Part shown: in pieces, positions 57,656-64,000 of the stretch
How the letters are laid out: each line of letters opens with the position of its first letter
How positions within the stretch are numbered: the first letter of the stretch is position 1
Assembly: GCA_016195805.1 (NCBI GenBank)
Contig: JACPYT010000002.1
Location: 283,363-347,362 of the forward strand
Origin: Hydrogenophilales bacterium
GTDB lineage: Bacteria; Pseudomonadota; Gammaproteobacteria; Burkholderiales; Thiobacillaceae
Direction of reading: 5' to 3'
DNA: 64,000 nt
Program-made: the position numbers and the translations under genes
Notes under the pieces: generated by a model
Seen by the model: only the letters and a program-made list of their open reading frames with translations
Told to the model about the DNA's origin: nothing
Database searches by the model: none

Positions 57656-58758
57656 GCGCGCCCCCTGTTGCGAATGCGTTTCCATAGCCCCACCACACCT
57701 TCCGGCAGCCATAACGTCACCATGACGAACAGCGCGCCGAGGAAGAACAGCCAGTAATCCGGAAAGGCCACGGTGAAATAGCTCTTCGACAGGTTCACCA
57801 GCGCGGCGCCGATGACCGGCCCGATCAGCGTGCCCCGCCCACCCACCGCGGCCCAGATGGCGATCTCGATGGAATTCGCGGTCGACATCTCGGACGGGTT
57901 GATGATGCCCACCTGCGGCACATACAGGGCGCCGGCCACGGCGCACAGCATGGCCGACAGCGTCCAGATGAAGAGCTTGTAGTGCAACGGGTTGTAGCCC
58001 ATGAACATGACGCGCGACTCGGCATCGCGGATGGCCGTCAGCACCCGGCCGAACTTGGAGGTCATCAGCCAGCGCCCCAGCAGCAGGGTCAGCATCAGCA
58101 TCAGCGACGACAGCGCGAACAGGGTGGAACGCATCTCCGGCGAGGTGATGTCGTAGCCGAGGATGCGCCGGAAGTCGGTGAAGCCGTTGTTGCCGCCGAA
58201 GCCGGTCTCGTTGCGGAAGAAGAACAGCATGGCGGCGTAGGTCAGCGCCTGGGTGATGATGGAGAAATACACGCCGCGGATGCGCGAGCGGAACGCGAAG
58301 AAACCGAACAGGGCCGCCAAGAGGGCCGGCACCGCCAGCACCAGGAACATCGCCCAGAGGAAGGAATCGGAGCCGGTCCAGTACCAGGGCAGTGTCTTCC
58401 AGTCGAGGAAGACCATGAAGTCCGGCAGGGTCGAATGGTAGGAGCCGTCGGTGCCGATCTGGCGCATCAGATACATGCCGAAGGCATAGCCCCCGAGCGC
58501 GAAGAACACGCCGTGGCCGAGCGACAGGATGCCGGCGTAGCCCCAGATCAGGTCCATGGCCACCGCCACGACGGCATAGCACATGATCTTGCCGCCCAGG
58601 GTGATGACGTAGTTGGACACGTGCAGCGGATTGTCGTGCGGCACGTAGACATGGAGCACCGGCAGCAGCACCAGCGTGATGGCGGCGAACAGAGCCAGCG
58701 CGATCCAGCCGGTGCGCGTCAGCATGCCGAGGAAGCGGAGGGTGACCGGCGTCCGCAT
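57652..58758 (-). CDS. urtC: Urea ABC transporter permease UrtC
   Basis: A 368-residue LivM-type membrane permease with about ten helices. Recognisable blocks are MDLIWGYAGILSLGHGVFFALGGYAFGMYLM near residue 63 and WAAVGGRGTLIGPVIGAALVN near 300, which contact the ATPases. It contains the long periplasmic loop typical of UrtC (SDSFLWAMFLVLAVPALL region). It starts one base after the urtB stop and overlaps urtD by four bases. Confidence 0.95.
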
Positions 58759-58759
58759 C

Positions 58760-60349
58760 TCAGTTCTCCACGAACCGGCCCTTGAGGGCGAACAGGCCCT
58801 GGGGCCGTTTCTGGATGAAGACGATGATGATCACCAGCACCACGATCTTGGCGATGACGGCGCCGGTCCAGCCCTCCAGGAACTTGGTCAGCACGCCCAG
58901 TCCCAGCGCCGCCCACACGGTGCCGGCCAGCTGGCCCACGCCGCCCAGCACCACCACCATGAAGGAGTCGACGATGTAGCCCTGGCCCATGTCCGGGCCC
59001 ACGTTGGCCACCTGCGACAGCGCCAGGCCGCCCAGTCCGGCGATGCCGGCGCCCAGGCCGAATGCCAGGGTGTCGATGCGGGCCGTCGGCACCCCCACGC
59101 AGCCGGCCATGGCCCGGTTCTGGGTGACGGCGCGCACGAACAGGCCGAGGCGGGTCTTCTGCATCAGCACCCAGACCAGGGCCAGCACGAACAGGGTGAA
59201 GCCGATGATGACGATGCGGTTCCAGGGCAGCACCAGGCCGGCCATCACCTCCACGCCGCCGGACATCCAGGCCGGGTTGCCCACTTCCACGTTCTGCGCG
59301 CCGAACAGCACCCGCGCGGCCTGGATCAGGATCAGCGAAAGCCCCCAGGTGGCCAGCAGGGTCTCGAGCGGCCGGCCGTAGAGCCAGCGGATCACCGTGC
59401 ATTCCAGCGCCATGCCCACCAGCGCCGAGGCCAGGAAGGAAACCGGGATCGCGGCCACCACGTACCAGTCGGCGTAGGCCGGCAGATGGCTGCGGAACAC
59501 GCCCTGCATGAAATAGGCGGCATAGGCGCCCACCATCAGCAGCTCGCCGTGGGCCATGTTTATCACGCCCATGACGCCGTAGGTGATCGCGAGCCCGAGG
59601 GCGGCCAGCAGCAGGATGCTGCCGAGCGAGATCCCGGTGAAGATCTGTCCCAGCGTGTCGCCGATGGCCAGGCGCGATTCGATGGCCTTGACCGAGGCCG
59701 TGGCCGCCTGGCGCACCGCGGCGTCGGCTTCGTTGGCCGGATCGGTCAGCGGCAGCAGCAGGCCGCGGGTGGTGGGGCTGGCGTCGTGGCCCAGCGCCCG
59801 CACGGCGGCGAGACGCAGCTTCGCGTCCGGGCTGGCCAGGTTGGCCTGGTCGAGGGCGAACCGCAGCAGGTGTCTGATCTCGGCGTCAGTCTCCTTCGCC
59901 AGCGCCTTGCCCATGACGGGAACCAGTTCGATCCCGGGGTCGGACTGCAGCTCGCGCGCGGCGGCCAGGCGCACCGCCCGATCGGGATTCAGCAGGCGCA
60001 GGCCGGCGATGGCGTTGTCGAGTTCGGAACGGATGCGGTTGTTGATGGTAATGGCATCGTATTCCGCCGGGACCGGATCGATCTCCGCGCCGGTGGCGGC
60101 GTCGAAGGCCTTGTCCTCGGGCATCAGGAACACCCGTCCGTCCGGCGTCACCATCAGGCTGTCGCTGGCCAGCGCCTTGAGCACCTTCAGCACGTCCGGG
60201 TCGCCGCTGGTTCCCAGCTTCTGGATGGCGGCGATCCTGGCGTCGGAGTCCTCGGCCGCCAGCTGCTTCACCAGCGCGGGGTCGAGCGCGGCCCGGGCCG
60301 GCAGCGCAGGCAAGGTGCACAACAGCAGGGCGATCAGGAAGCGTTTCAT
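58760..60349 (-). CDS. urtB: Urea ABC transporter permease UrtB
   Basis: A 529-residue protein, longer than LivH because UrtB carries an extra N-terminal periplasmic domain. Here a signal peptide (FLIALLLCTLPALPARA) is followed by about 200 residues of HEAT-like helical sequence (for example ALDPALVKQLAAEDSDARIAAI). The LivH-type permease part starts near residue 240 with GLAITYGVMGVINMAHGELLMVGAYAAYFMQ. It pairs with UrtC. A REP-like hairpin lies between this gene and urtA. Confidence 0.95.
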   Translation of the reverse strand: MKRFLIALLLCTLPALPARAALDPALVKQLAAEDSDARIAAIQKLGTSGDPDVLKVLKALASDSLMVTPDGRVFLMPEDKAFDAATGAEIDPVPAEYDAITINNRIRSELDNAIAGLRLLNPDRAVRLAAARELQSDPGIELVPVMGKALAKETDAEIRHLLRFALDQANLASPDAKLRLAAVRALGHDASPTTRGLLLPLTDPANEADAAVRQAATASVKAIESRLAIGDTLGQIFTGISLGSILLLAALGLAITYGVMGVINMAHGELLMVGAYAAYFMQGVFRSHLPAYADWYVVAAIPVSFLASALVGMALECTVIRWLYGRPLETLLATWGLSLILIQAARVLFGAQNVEVGNPAWMSGGVEVMAGLVLPWNRIVIIGFTLFVLALVWVLMQKTRLGLFVRAVTQNRAMAGCVGVPTARIDTLAFGLGAGIAGLGGLALSQVANVGPDMGQGYIVDSFMVVVLGGVGQLAGTVWAALGLGVLTKFLEGWTGAVIAKIVVLVIIIVFIQKRPQGLFALKGRFVEN

Positions 60350-60378
60350 GGAGTTCGCAGTCTTATGGGTAGGTGCCC

Positions 60379-60418
60379 GTCATTCCCGCGCGGACGGCGA
60401 CATCCGCGCGGGAATGAC
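60379..60418. repeat. REP-like hairpin between urtA and urtB
   Basis: Perfect 16-base arms (GTCATTCCCGCGCGGA / TCCGCGCGGGAATGAC) flank an 8-base loop, and a smaller GCCCC-CGCA-GGGGC hairpin follows. The GTCATTCCCGCG pattern is of the common REP type seen in many proteobacterial genomes. In transcripts it would form a very stable stem just 3' of urtA. Confidence 0.8.
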
Positions 60419-60444
60419 GCCCCCGCAGGGGCGCCAGCCGGTGA

Positions 60445-61716
60445 TCACTTGGTATCCGGCTCGTCCTTCTTCTTGTCGTTGCCGGGGATGTAGGGGCTCC
60501 AGGGCTGGGCCTTGATCGGGCCCTTGGTCTTCCACACCACGTTGAACTGGCCGTCCGGGCGGATCTCGCCGATGAACACCGGCTTGTGCAGGTGATGGTT
60601 CTTCGGGTCCATCTCCACCGTGAAGCCGTCCGGCGCCTTGAAGGTCTGGCCGGCCATGGCGGCGATGACCTTGTCGGTGTCGGTCGACTTCGCCTTCTCG
60701 ACCGCCTGCTTCCACATGTGGATGCCAATGTAGGTGGCTTCCATCGGGTCGTTGGTCACCACGGTGTCGGCGTTGGGCAGCTTCTGCTTCTTGGCCCAGT
60801 CCTTGTACATCTTGATGAAGGCGGTATTGGTCGGGTTCTTGATCGACTCGAAGTAGTTCCATGCCGCGAGCTGGCCGACCAGCGGCTTGGTATCGACGCC
60901 GCGCAGTTCTTCCTCGCCCACCGAGAAGGCTACGACCGGGATGTCGGTGGCCTTGATGCCGGCGTTGCCCAGTTCCTTGTAGAACGGCACGTTGGAGTCG
61001 CCGTTGATGGTGGAGACCACCGCGGTCTTCTTGCCTTCGGAAGCGAACTTCTTGATCTTGGCGATGATGGTCTGGTAGTCGCTGTGGCCGAAGGGGGTGT
61101 ACTCCTCCATGATGTCGGCGTCGGACACGCCCTTGCTGTGCAGGAAGGCGCGCAGGATCTTGTTGGTGGTGCGCGGGTAGACGTAGTCGGTGCCCAGCAG
61201 CACGAAGCGCTTGGCGCCGCCGCCGTCCTTGCTCATCAGGTATTCAACGGCTGGGATCGCCTGCTGGTTCGGCGCCGCGCCGGTGTAGAACACGTTCTTC
61301 TCGAGCTCCTCGCCTTCGTACTGCACCGGGTAGAACAAGAGGCCGTTCAGCTCCTTGAACACCGGCAGCACCGACTTGCGCGAGACCGAGGTCCAGCAGC
61401 CGAACACCACGTCCACCTTGTCCTTGGAGATGAGCTGGCGCGCCTTCTCGGCGAACAGCGGCCAGTTGGAGGCGGGATCGACCACCACCGGCACCAGCTT
61501 CTTGCCCATCACGCCGCCATGCGCGTTGATGTCGGCGATGGTCATCAGCGCGGTCTCCTTCAGCGCGGTCTCGGAGATGGCCATGGTGCCGGACAGGGAA
61601 TGGAGGATGCCGACCTTGATGGTGTCGGCGGCCATGGCAGAGAGGCTGGCCAGGCCCGACAACGCCATCAGGCTCGACAGCGCGGTCATTTTCAGGAAAT
61701 TGCGACGGGTTTGCAT
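60445..61716 (-). CDS. urtA: Urea ABC transporter substrate-binding protein UrtA
   Basis: A 423-residue periplasmic binding protein. The N-terminus has a twin-arginine-like signal (QTRRNFLKMTALSSLMALSG). UrtA hallmarks are IKVGILHSLSGTMAISETALKE near residue 35, VVVDPASNWPLFAEKARQLI near 77, FGCWTSVSRKSVLPVFKE near 106, and LFYPVQYEGEE near 127. It binds urea (and possibly short-chain amides) and hands it to UrtBC. TAGGAG lies before the ATG. It follows the porin by 87 bases and opens the transporter part of the operon. Confidence 0.97.
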   Translation of the reverse strand: MQTRRNFLKMTALSSLMALSGLASLSAMAADTIKVGILHSLSGTMAISETALKETALMTIADINAHGGVMGKKLVPVVVDPASNWPLFAEKARQLISKDKVDVVFGCWTSVSRKSVLPVFKELNGLLFYPVQYEGEELEKNVFYTGAAPNQQAIPAVEYLMSKDGGGAKRFVLLGTDYVYPRTTNKILRAFLHSKGVSDADIMEEYTPFGHSDYQTIIAKIKKFASEGKKTAVVSTINGDSNVPFYKELGNAGIKATDIPVVAFSVGEEELRGVDTKPLVGQLAAWNYFESIKNPTNTAFIKMYKDWAKKQKLPNADTVVTNDPMEATYIGIHMWKQAVEKAKSTDTDKVIAAMAGQTFKAPDGFTVEMDPKNHHLHKPVFIGEIRPDGQFNVVWKTKGPIKAQPWSPYIPGNDKKKDEPDTK

Positions 61717-61803
61717 GGTGAACTCCTATCGGGAATCAATAAAAAACCAACTGGAAAACAAATGCGTGATCGGGCACAGCCGGGCCGCACCCGCTGCCGA
61801 GCA

Positions 61804-62937
61804 TCAGAACTGGACCTGCAGGGCGACGTTGAACGCCTTCACGTCGTTCGCCCCCGTCACTTTCGTGTTCGAGAACGCGGCGGCGACCTGGGCGTTGTAG
61901 CCGTCGATGATGTAGTTCACGCCGAGGTCGTACTTCTTGGTGTCGATGTTGGTGTCAGGCGAGAACTTCTGGTAGCGCGCGAACGGCTGCAGCTGGCCCC
62001 AGCCCACCTTCTGGTCGAAGATGTAGCCCAGCCCGGCCGAGTAGGCCTTGCCCTGCTCGCTGAGGAAGACGTTGCTGGTGTCGTAGTTGTAGCCTGCCGC
62101 CTCGACCGACAGCGCGCCCGGACCGACACCCTTCTTCTCCAGCAGGAAATCGACGCTGTAGGACGCGTAGTCGCCCGTCTTGATCGTCGAATAGGCCCCG
62201 CCCTTCTGCGAGCGGCCTGCGATGCCGATCGCCAGGATGTCCTTGGAGCCGAGATAGTTGCCCGTGCCGTAGTAGCCCGGCTCGGCATCCCAGAAGTCGA
62301 CCTGGACGCGGCCGGCGTACATCAGGCCGTCCGAGCCGGTGCGGTTGGCCGTGTTGCTGCTGGCAGGCGCGGGCGCGATCTTGAATTCGGTATTGCCTTC
62401 GAACGCGCCGAAGGCGTAGGCCAGCTTGCCGTCCATCAGGTTGCCAACCACCGCCACGCCGTCGTCGCGCCCGATGTAGCCGCCGTTGTAGCCGTAGCGC
62501 GACGCGATGCCCGACCAGTAGCCGCCGCCCAGGGAGTAGTACGGACCGGCCATGTTGGCGCGGTCGCTCGGCGACAGGAAGCGGCCGGCCCAGATCGCCA
62601 CGTTGGGCGCGACCTGGAACTGGACGTTGGCGTCGATCGGCTGGAAGCCTTCGCCGGCAATGTCCTTCTCCGTGTTGAGCATGCCCTTGATGTACTTGTT
62701 CAGCGAACCCGACAGATAGATGCGGGCGCTGTCCAGGCTGAAATCGTGCGAATACGACGTGCCGTTGGGCGCGCCGTTCTCCACGCTGCTGTAGCTGCCG
62801 CGCATGCCGAAGCCGATGCTCACCGACTTGTCCTCGCCGAACGTGATCGTGCCGCCCGCATGGGCCGGCATGGCCGGCAACAGCATCCCCGCGGCCATCG
62901 CCAGTACCAGCCGGCTTCCCTTGAACTCCAGACTCAT
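61804..62937 (-). CDS. Outer-membrane porin upstream of the urea operon
   Basis: A 377-residue beta-barrel protein with a signal peptide ending near MPAHA. It has alternating hydrophobic beta strands, many Gly and aromatic residues, and ends in phenylalanine (NVALQVQF), the outer-membrane assembly signal. It resembles the phosphate-selective or short-chain amide porins sometimes found with urt/fmd operons. GGGGGG lies before the ATG. Located directly upstream of urtA on the same strand, it probably lets urea or amides cross the outer membrane. Selectivity is inferred from context only. Confidence 0.82.
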   Translation of the reverse strand: MSLEFKGSRLVLAMAAGMLLPAMPAHAGGTITFGEDKSVSIGFGMRGSYSSVENGAPNGTSYSHDFSLDSARIYLSGSLNKYIKGMLNTEKDIAGEGFQPIDANVQFQVAPNVAIWAGRFLSPSDRANMAGPYYSLGGGYWSGIASRYGYNGGYIGRDDGVAVVGNLMDGKLAYAFGAFEGNTEFKIAPAPASSNTANRTGSDGLMYAGRVQVDFWDAEPGYYGTGNYLGSKDILAIGIAGRSQKGGAYSTIKTGDYASYSVDFLLEKKGVGPGALSVEAAGYNYDTSNVFLSEQGKAYSAGLGYIFDQKVGWGQLQPFARYQKFSPDTNIDTKKYDLGVNYIIDGYNAQVAAAFSNTKVTGANDVKAFNVALQVQF

Positions 62938-63244
62938 TTCACTTCCCCCCTTGATTAAGAAACCGCCATCGAACCGATGCGGAAGGCCGCACCTAGGTAA
63001 ACACTGAACAAGTTGCCGTTCGTCCTGAGCTTGTCGAAGGAAGCCTGTCGAAGGACCTGTTCAGTGTTTCCCTCGAACACACCAAGAACGCACCCATGCT
63101 TCAAACGTGGACCGAGGTTACCGAGCGCCTTGGGGGATTGAAATAAGTCATCCTACGTAGTCGGATCACGTGCCGGACGGCCGGATTGAGTGCTACTTTT
63201 CCGGCGACCGATGAAGAACGCGAACGCGTTCAGGAGGAGAAAAC
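62938..63244. other. Gene-free region upstream of the porin and lipoprotein genes
   Basis: About 307 bases between divergent genes. It contains the inverted-repeat element at 62999-63069. The remaining parts (63072-63244) hold no recognised gene; AGGAGG at 63230-63238 belongs to the lipoprotein gene. Promoters for both genes are expected here, but I could not place them. Confidence 0.5.
62999..63069. repeat. Intergenic inverted-repeat element with TGTCGAAGGA copies
   Basis: Outer arms AAACACTGAACA (62999-63010) and TGTTCAGTGTTT (63058-63069) are perfect 12-base inverted repeats. The 47-base interior contains CGTCCTGAGCTTGTCGAAGGA followed by a second TGTCGAAGGA. This interior motif is of a type dispersed in many proteobacterial genomes, so the unit is probably a REP- or MITE-like element. 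Confidence 0.7.
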
Positions 63245-63802
63245 GTGATGATCGAACCTGGCCAAAGCAGAACCCTCATCCTTGCCTGCGCCCTGCTGCT
63301 TGCCCTGCCGCTGAGCGGCTGCGGCGAGTTCGCCTACAAGCGCGGCGCCAGTGCGGGCGACCTGGAAGCTGCCAAGAAAACCTGCCGGGAAAAAGGCAGC
63401 GGTGCCGCCTACGAGCAATGCTTGGCCGACAGCGGCTGGACCGTCCAGAACCTGGGCCGGATGGAACCCCTGGATGCCGACCCCGTCATCGAAGCCTCCG
63501 TCATCCCGAGCAATATCCGGATCGAAAATGCGACCAGCGCCGCACCCGACAAACACGACGCGGAAGACAAGGGATCAGGCCCGGCCCCGACACGCAAGCC
63601 CGACCTGCTGGACACCTTCAAGGTGAGTTCGTGGTGGAAAGCCGGCAGCGGCGCCAGCAGCCTCGAAGTCGACACCAACGCATGCGTGGCGCAACTGGGC
63701 GAGGCGCATCGGCCGGTGCAGACGCAGCAAACCCAGACGGCAACGCGGGGGTTGCTGCTGTGCATGAAGGCGAAGGGGTGGAGCGCGTTGCGGGCGAAAT
63801 AG
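63245..63802 (+). CDS. Hypothetical lipoprotein
   Basis: A 185-residue protein that starts with GTG at 63245 or ATG at 63248; AGGAGG lies about seven bases before the GTG. A lipoprotein signal peptide ends in LPLSGC with the lipid on about Cys26. The mature part has a Cys-containing segment (CREKGSGAAYEQCLADSGW), a Pro/Asp-rich linker around residues 95-125, and a C-terminal CMKAKGWSAL motif that echoes the first cysteine segment. The paired C...C...GW patterns suggest two small disulfide-bonded helical repeats. I do not recognise the family, and no neighbour explains it. Confidence 0.7.
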   Translation: MMIEPGQSRTLILACALLLALPLSGCGEFAYKRGASAGDLEAAKKTCREKGSGAAYEQCLADSGWTVQNLGRMEPLDADPVIEASVIPSNIRIENATSAAPDKHDAEDKGSGPAPTRKPDLLDTFKVSSWWKAGSGASSLEVDTNACVAQLGEAHRPVQTQQTQTATRGLLLCMKAKGWSALRAK

Positions 63803-64000
63803 TCACTCGCTCGACATCACTGGTTTAGGTAGATGACTCATTCGCTGGCCGCTTCTCGGCGATTCTGTTGAAAAACTCGATGTCGCAGCAGGGTTTAGCT
63901 TTCACCAAGGCTGGAATTTCGGAGCATTGTTATTTTTCAGGCTTCAACCGGGTCCAGATGCCCGGTTTTCTTGTTGATCCTGCTGCTTTTGCGTCATGCA
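63803..64000. other. Right end: gene-free sequence with a terminator and a possible IS terminus
   Basis: No complete gene is visible. CTGTTGAAAAACTC near 63867 resembles terminal sequences of some IS5/IS1182-group elements, and an 18-codon minus-strand frame runs off the right edge. Both hints are weak, and the element would have to continue beyond the window. Confidence 0.3.
63946..63974 (+). terminator. Intrinsic terminator-like hairpin
   Basis: AACCGGG and CCCGGTT form a 7-bp stem with an 8-base loop, followed by TTCTTGTT. It is on the plus strand about 140 bases after the lipoprotein gene and may end its transcript. Confidence 0.5.

Noticed and set aside
62938..63244. Guanidine or other riboswitch upstream of the urea block
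   Set aside because: I found no ACGR-loop pair or other known aptamer pattern; only the inverted-repeat element is visible.

Overview
This 64 kb window is GC-rich and almost fully coding. It most likely comes from a sulfur-oxidising betaproteobacterium of the Thiobacillus/Sulfuricella type. The main evidence is an aprM-aprB-aprA cluster (dissimilatory adenylylsulfate reductase with its AprM anchor) next to a rhodanese/metallo-beta-lactamase sulfur enzyme. A complete Kdp K+ system, a complete urea uptake and urease operon, and a dense set of c-di-GMP and phosphorelay proteins accompany it. The genus is inferred from gene content only. No rRNA, tRNA, CRISPR array or intact mobile element was seen.

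Layout. 1-5050 (+): the end of citrate synthase, 2-oxoglutarate dehydrogenase E1 and an unusually short E2, then an MlaF-type ABC ATPase; no E3 gene follows. 5169-16852: a signalling block with a TPR response regulator and a sensorless histidine kinase (+), then on the minus strand a REC-PAS-GGDEF-EAL protein, an Rcp1-like regulator, a large PAS histidine kinase, a PAS-GGDEF cyclase, a FIST sensor and a small hydrolase. 16975-18307 (-): macrodomain protein, Blc-type lipocalin and a small membrane protein. 18421-22698 (-): a Tat-exported molybdenum hydroxylase with XdhC and MobA-like maturation factors. 22825-25400: a zinc-ribbon protein behind a hairpin that covers its ribosome site, two divergent L,D-transpeptidases, and an enlarged Lpp/OprI-like lipoprotein ending in lysine. 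25609-30248 (-): marR-nodT-emrA-emrB drug efflux operon. 30556-38639 (+): a tiny membrane ORF, kdpFABC and kdpDE. 38919-44483: a VIT-like membrane protein, an orphan nuoB paralogue, and the sulfur cluster. 45063-50497 (+): GH15 glucoamylase, SDR dehydrogenase, a truncated FAD oxidoreductase remnant, and a phospholipase C/phosphatase-like exoprotein. 50563-62937 (-): porin, urtABCDE, ureDA-hupE-ureBCEFG. 63245-63802 (+): a small lipoprotein.

How the genes work together. The porin and UrtABCDE import urea, and the urease genes that follow on the same strand hydrolyse it to ammonia and CO2. AprMBA oxidises sulfite plus AMP to APS, and the rhodanese-MBL protein on the same strand probably handles persulfides. 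The L,D-transpeptidases and the lysine-ended lipoprotein form a plausible outer-membrane-to-peptidoglycan tethering set. Its 21-residue internal duplication, which would lengthen the tether, is the most interesting single observation here. Other points worth a check are the E2 without an E3-binding domain, the Shine-Dalgarno-covering hairpin, the stand-alone nuoB and the REP-like hairpin between urtA and urtB.
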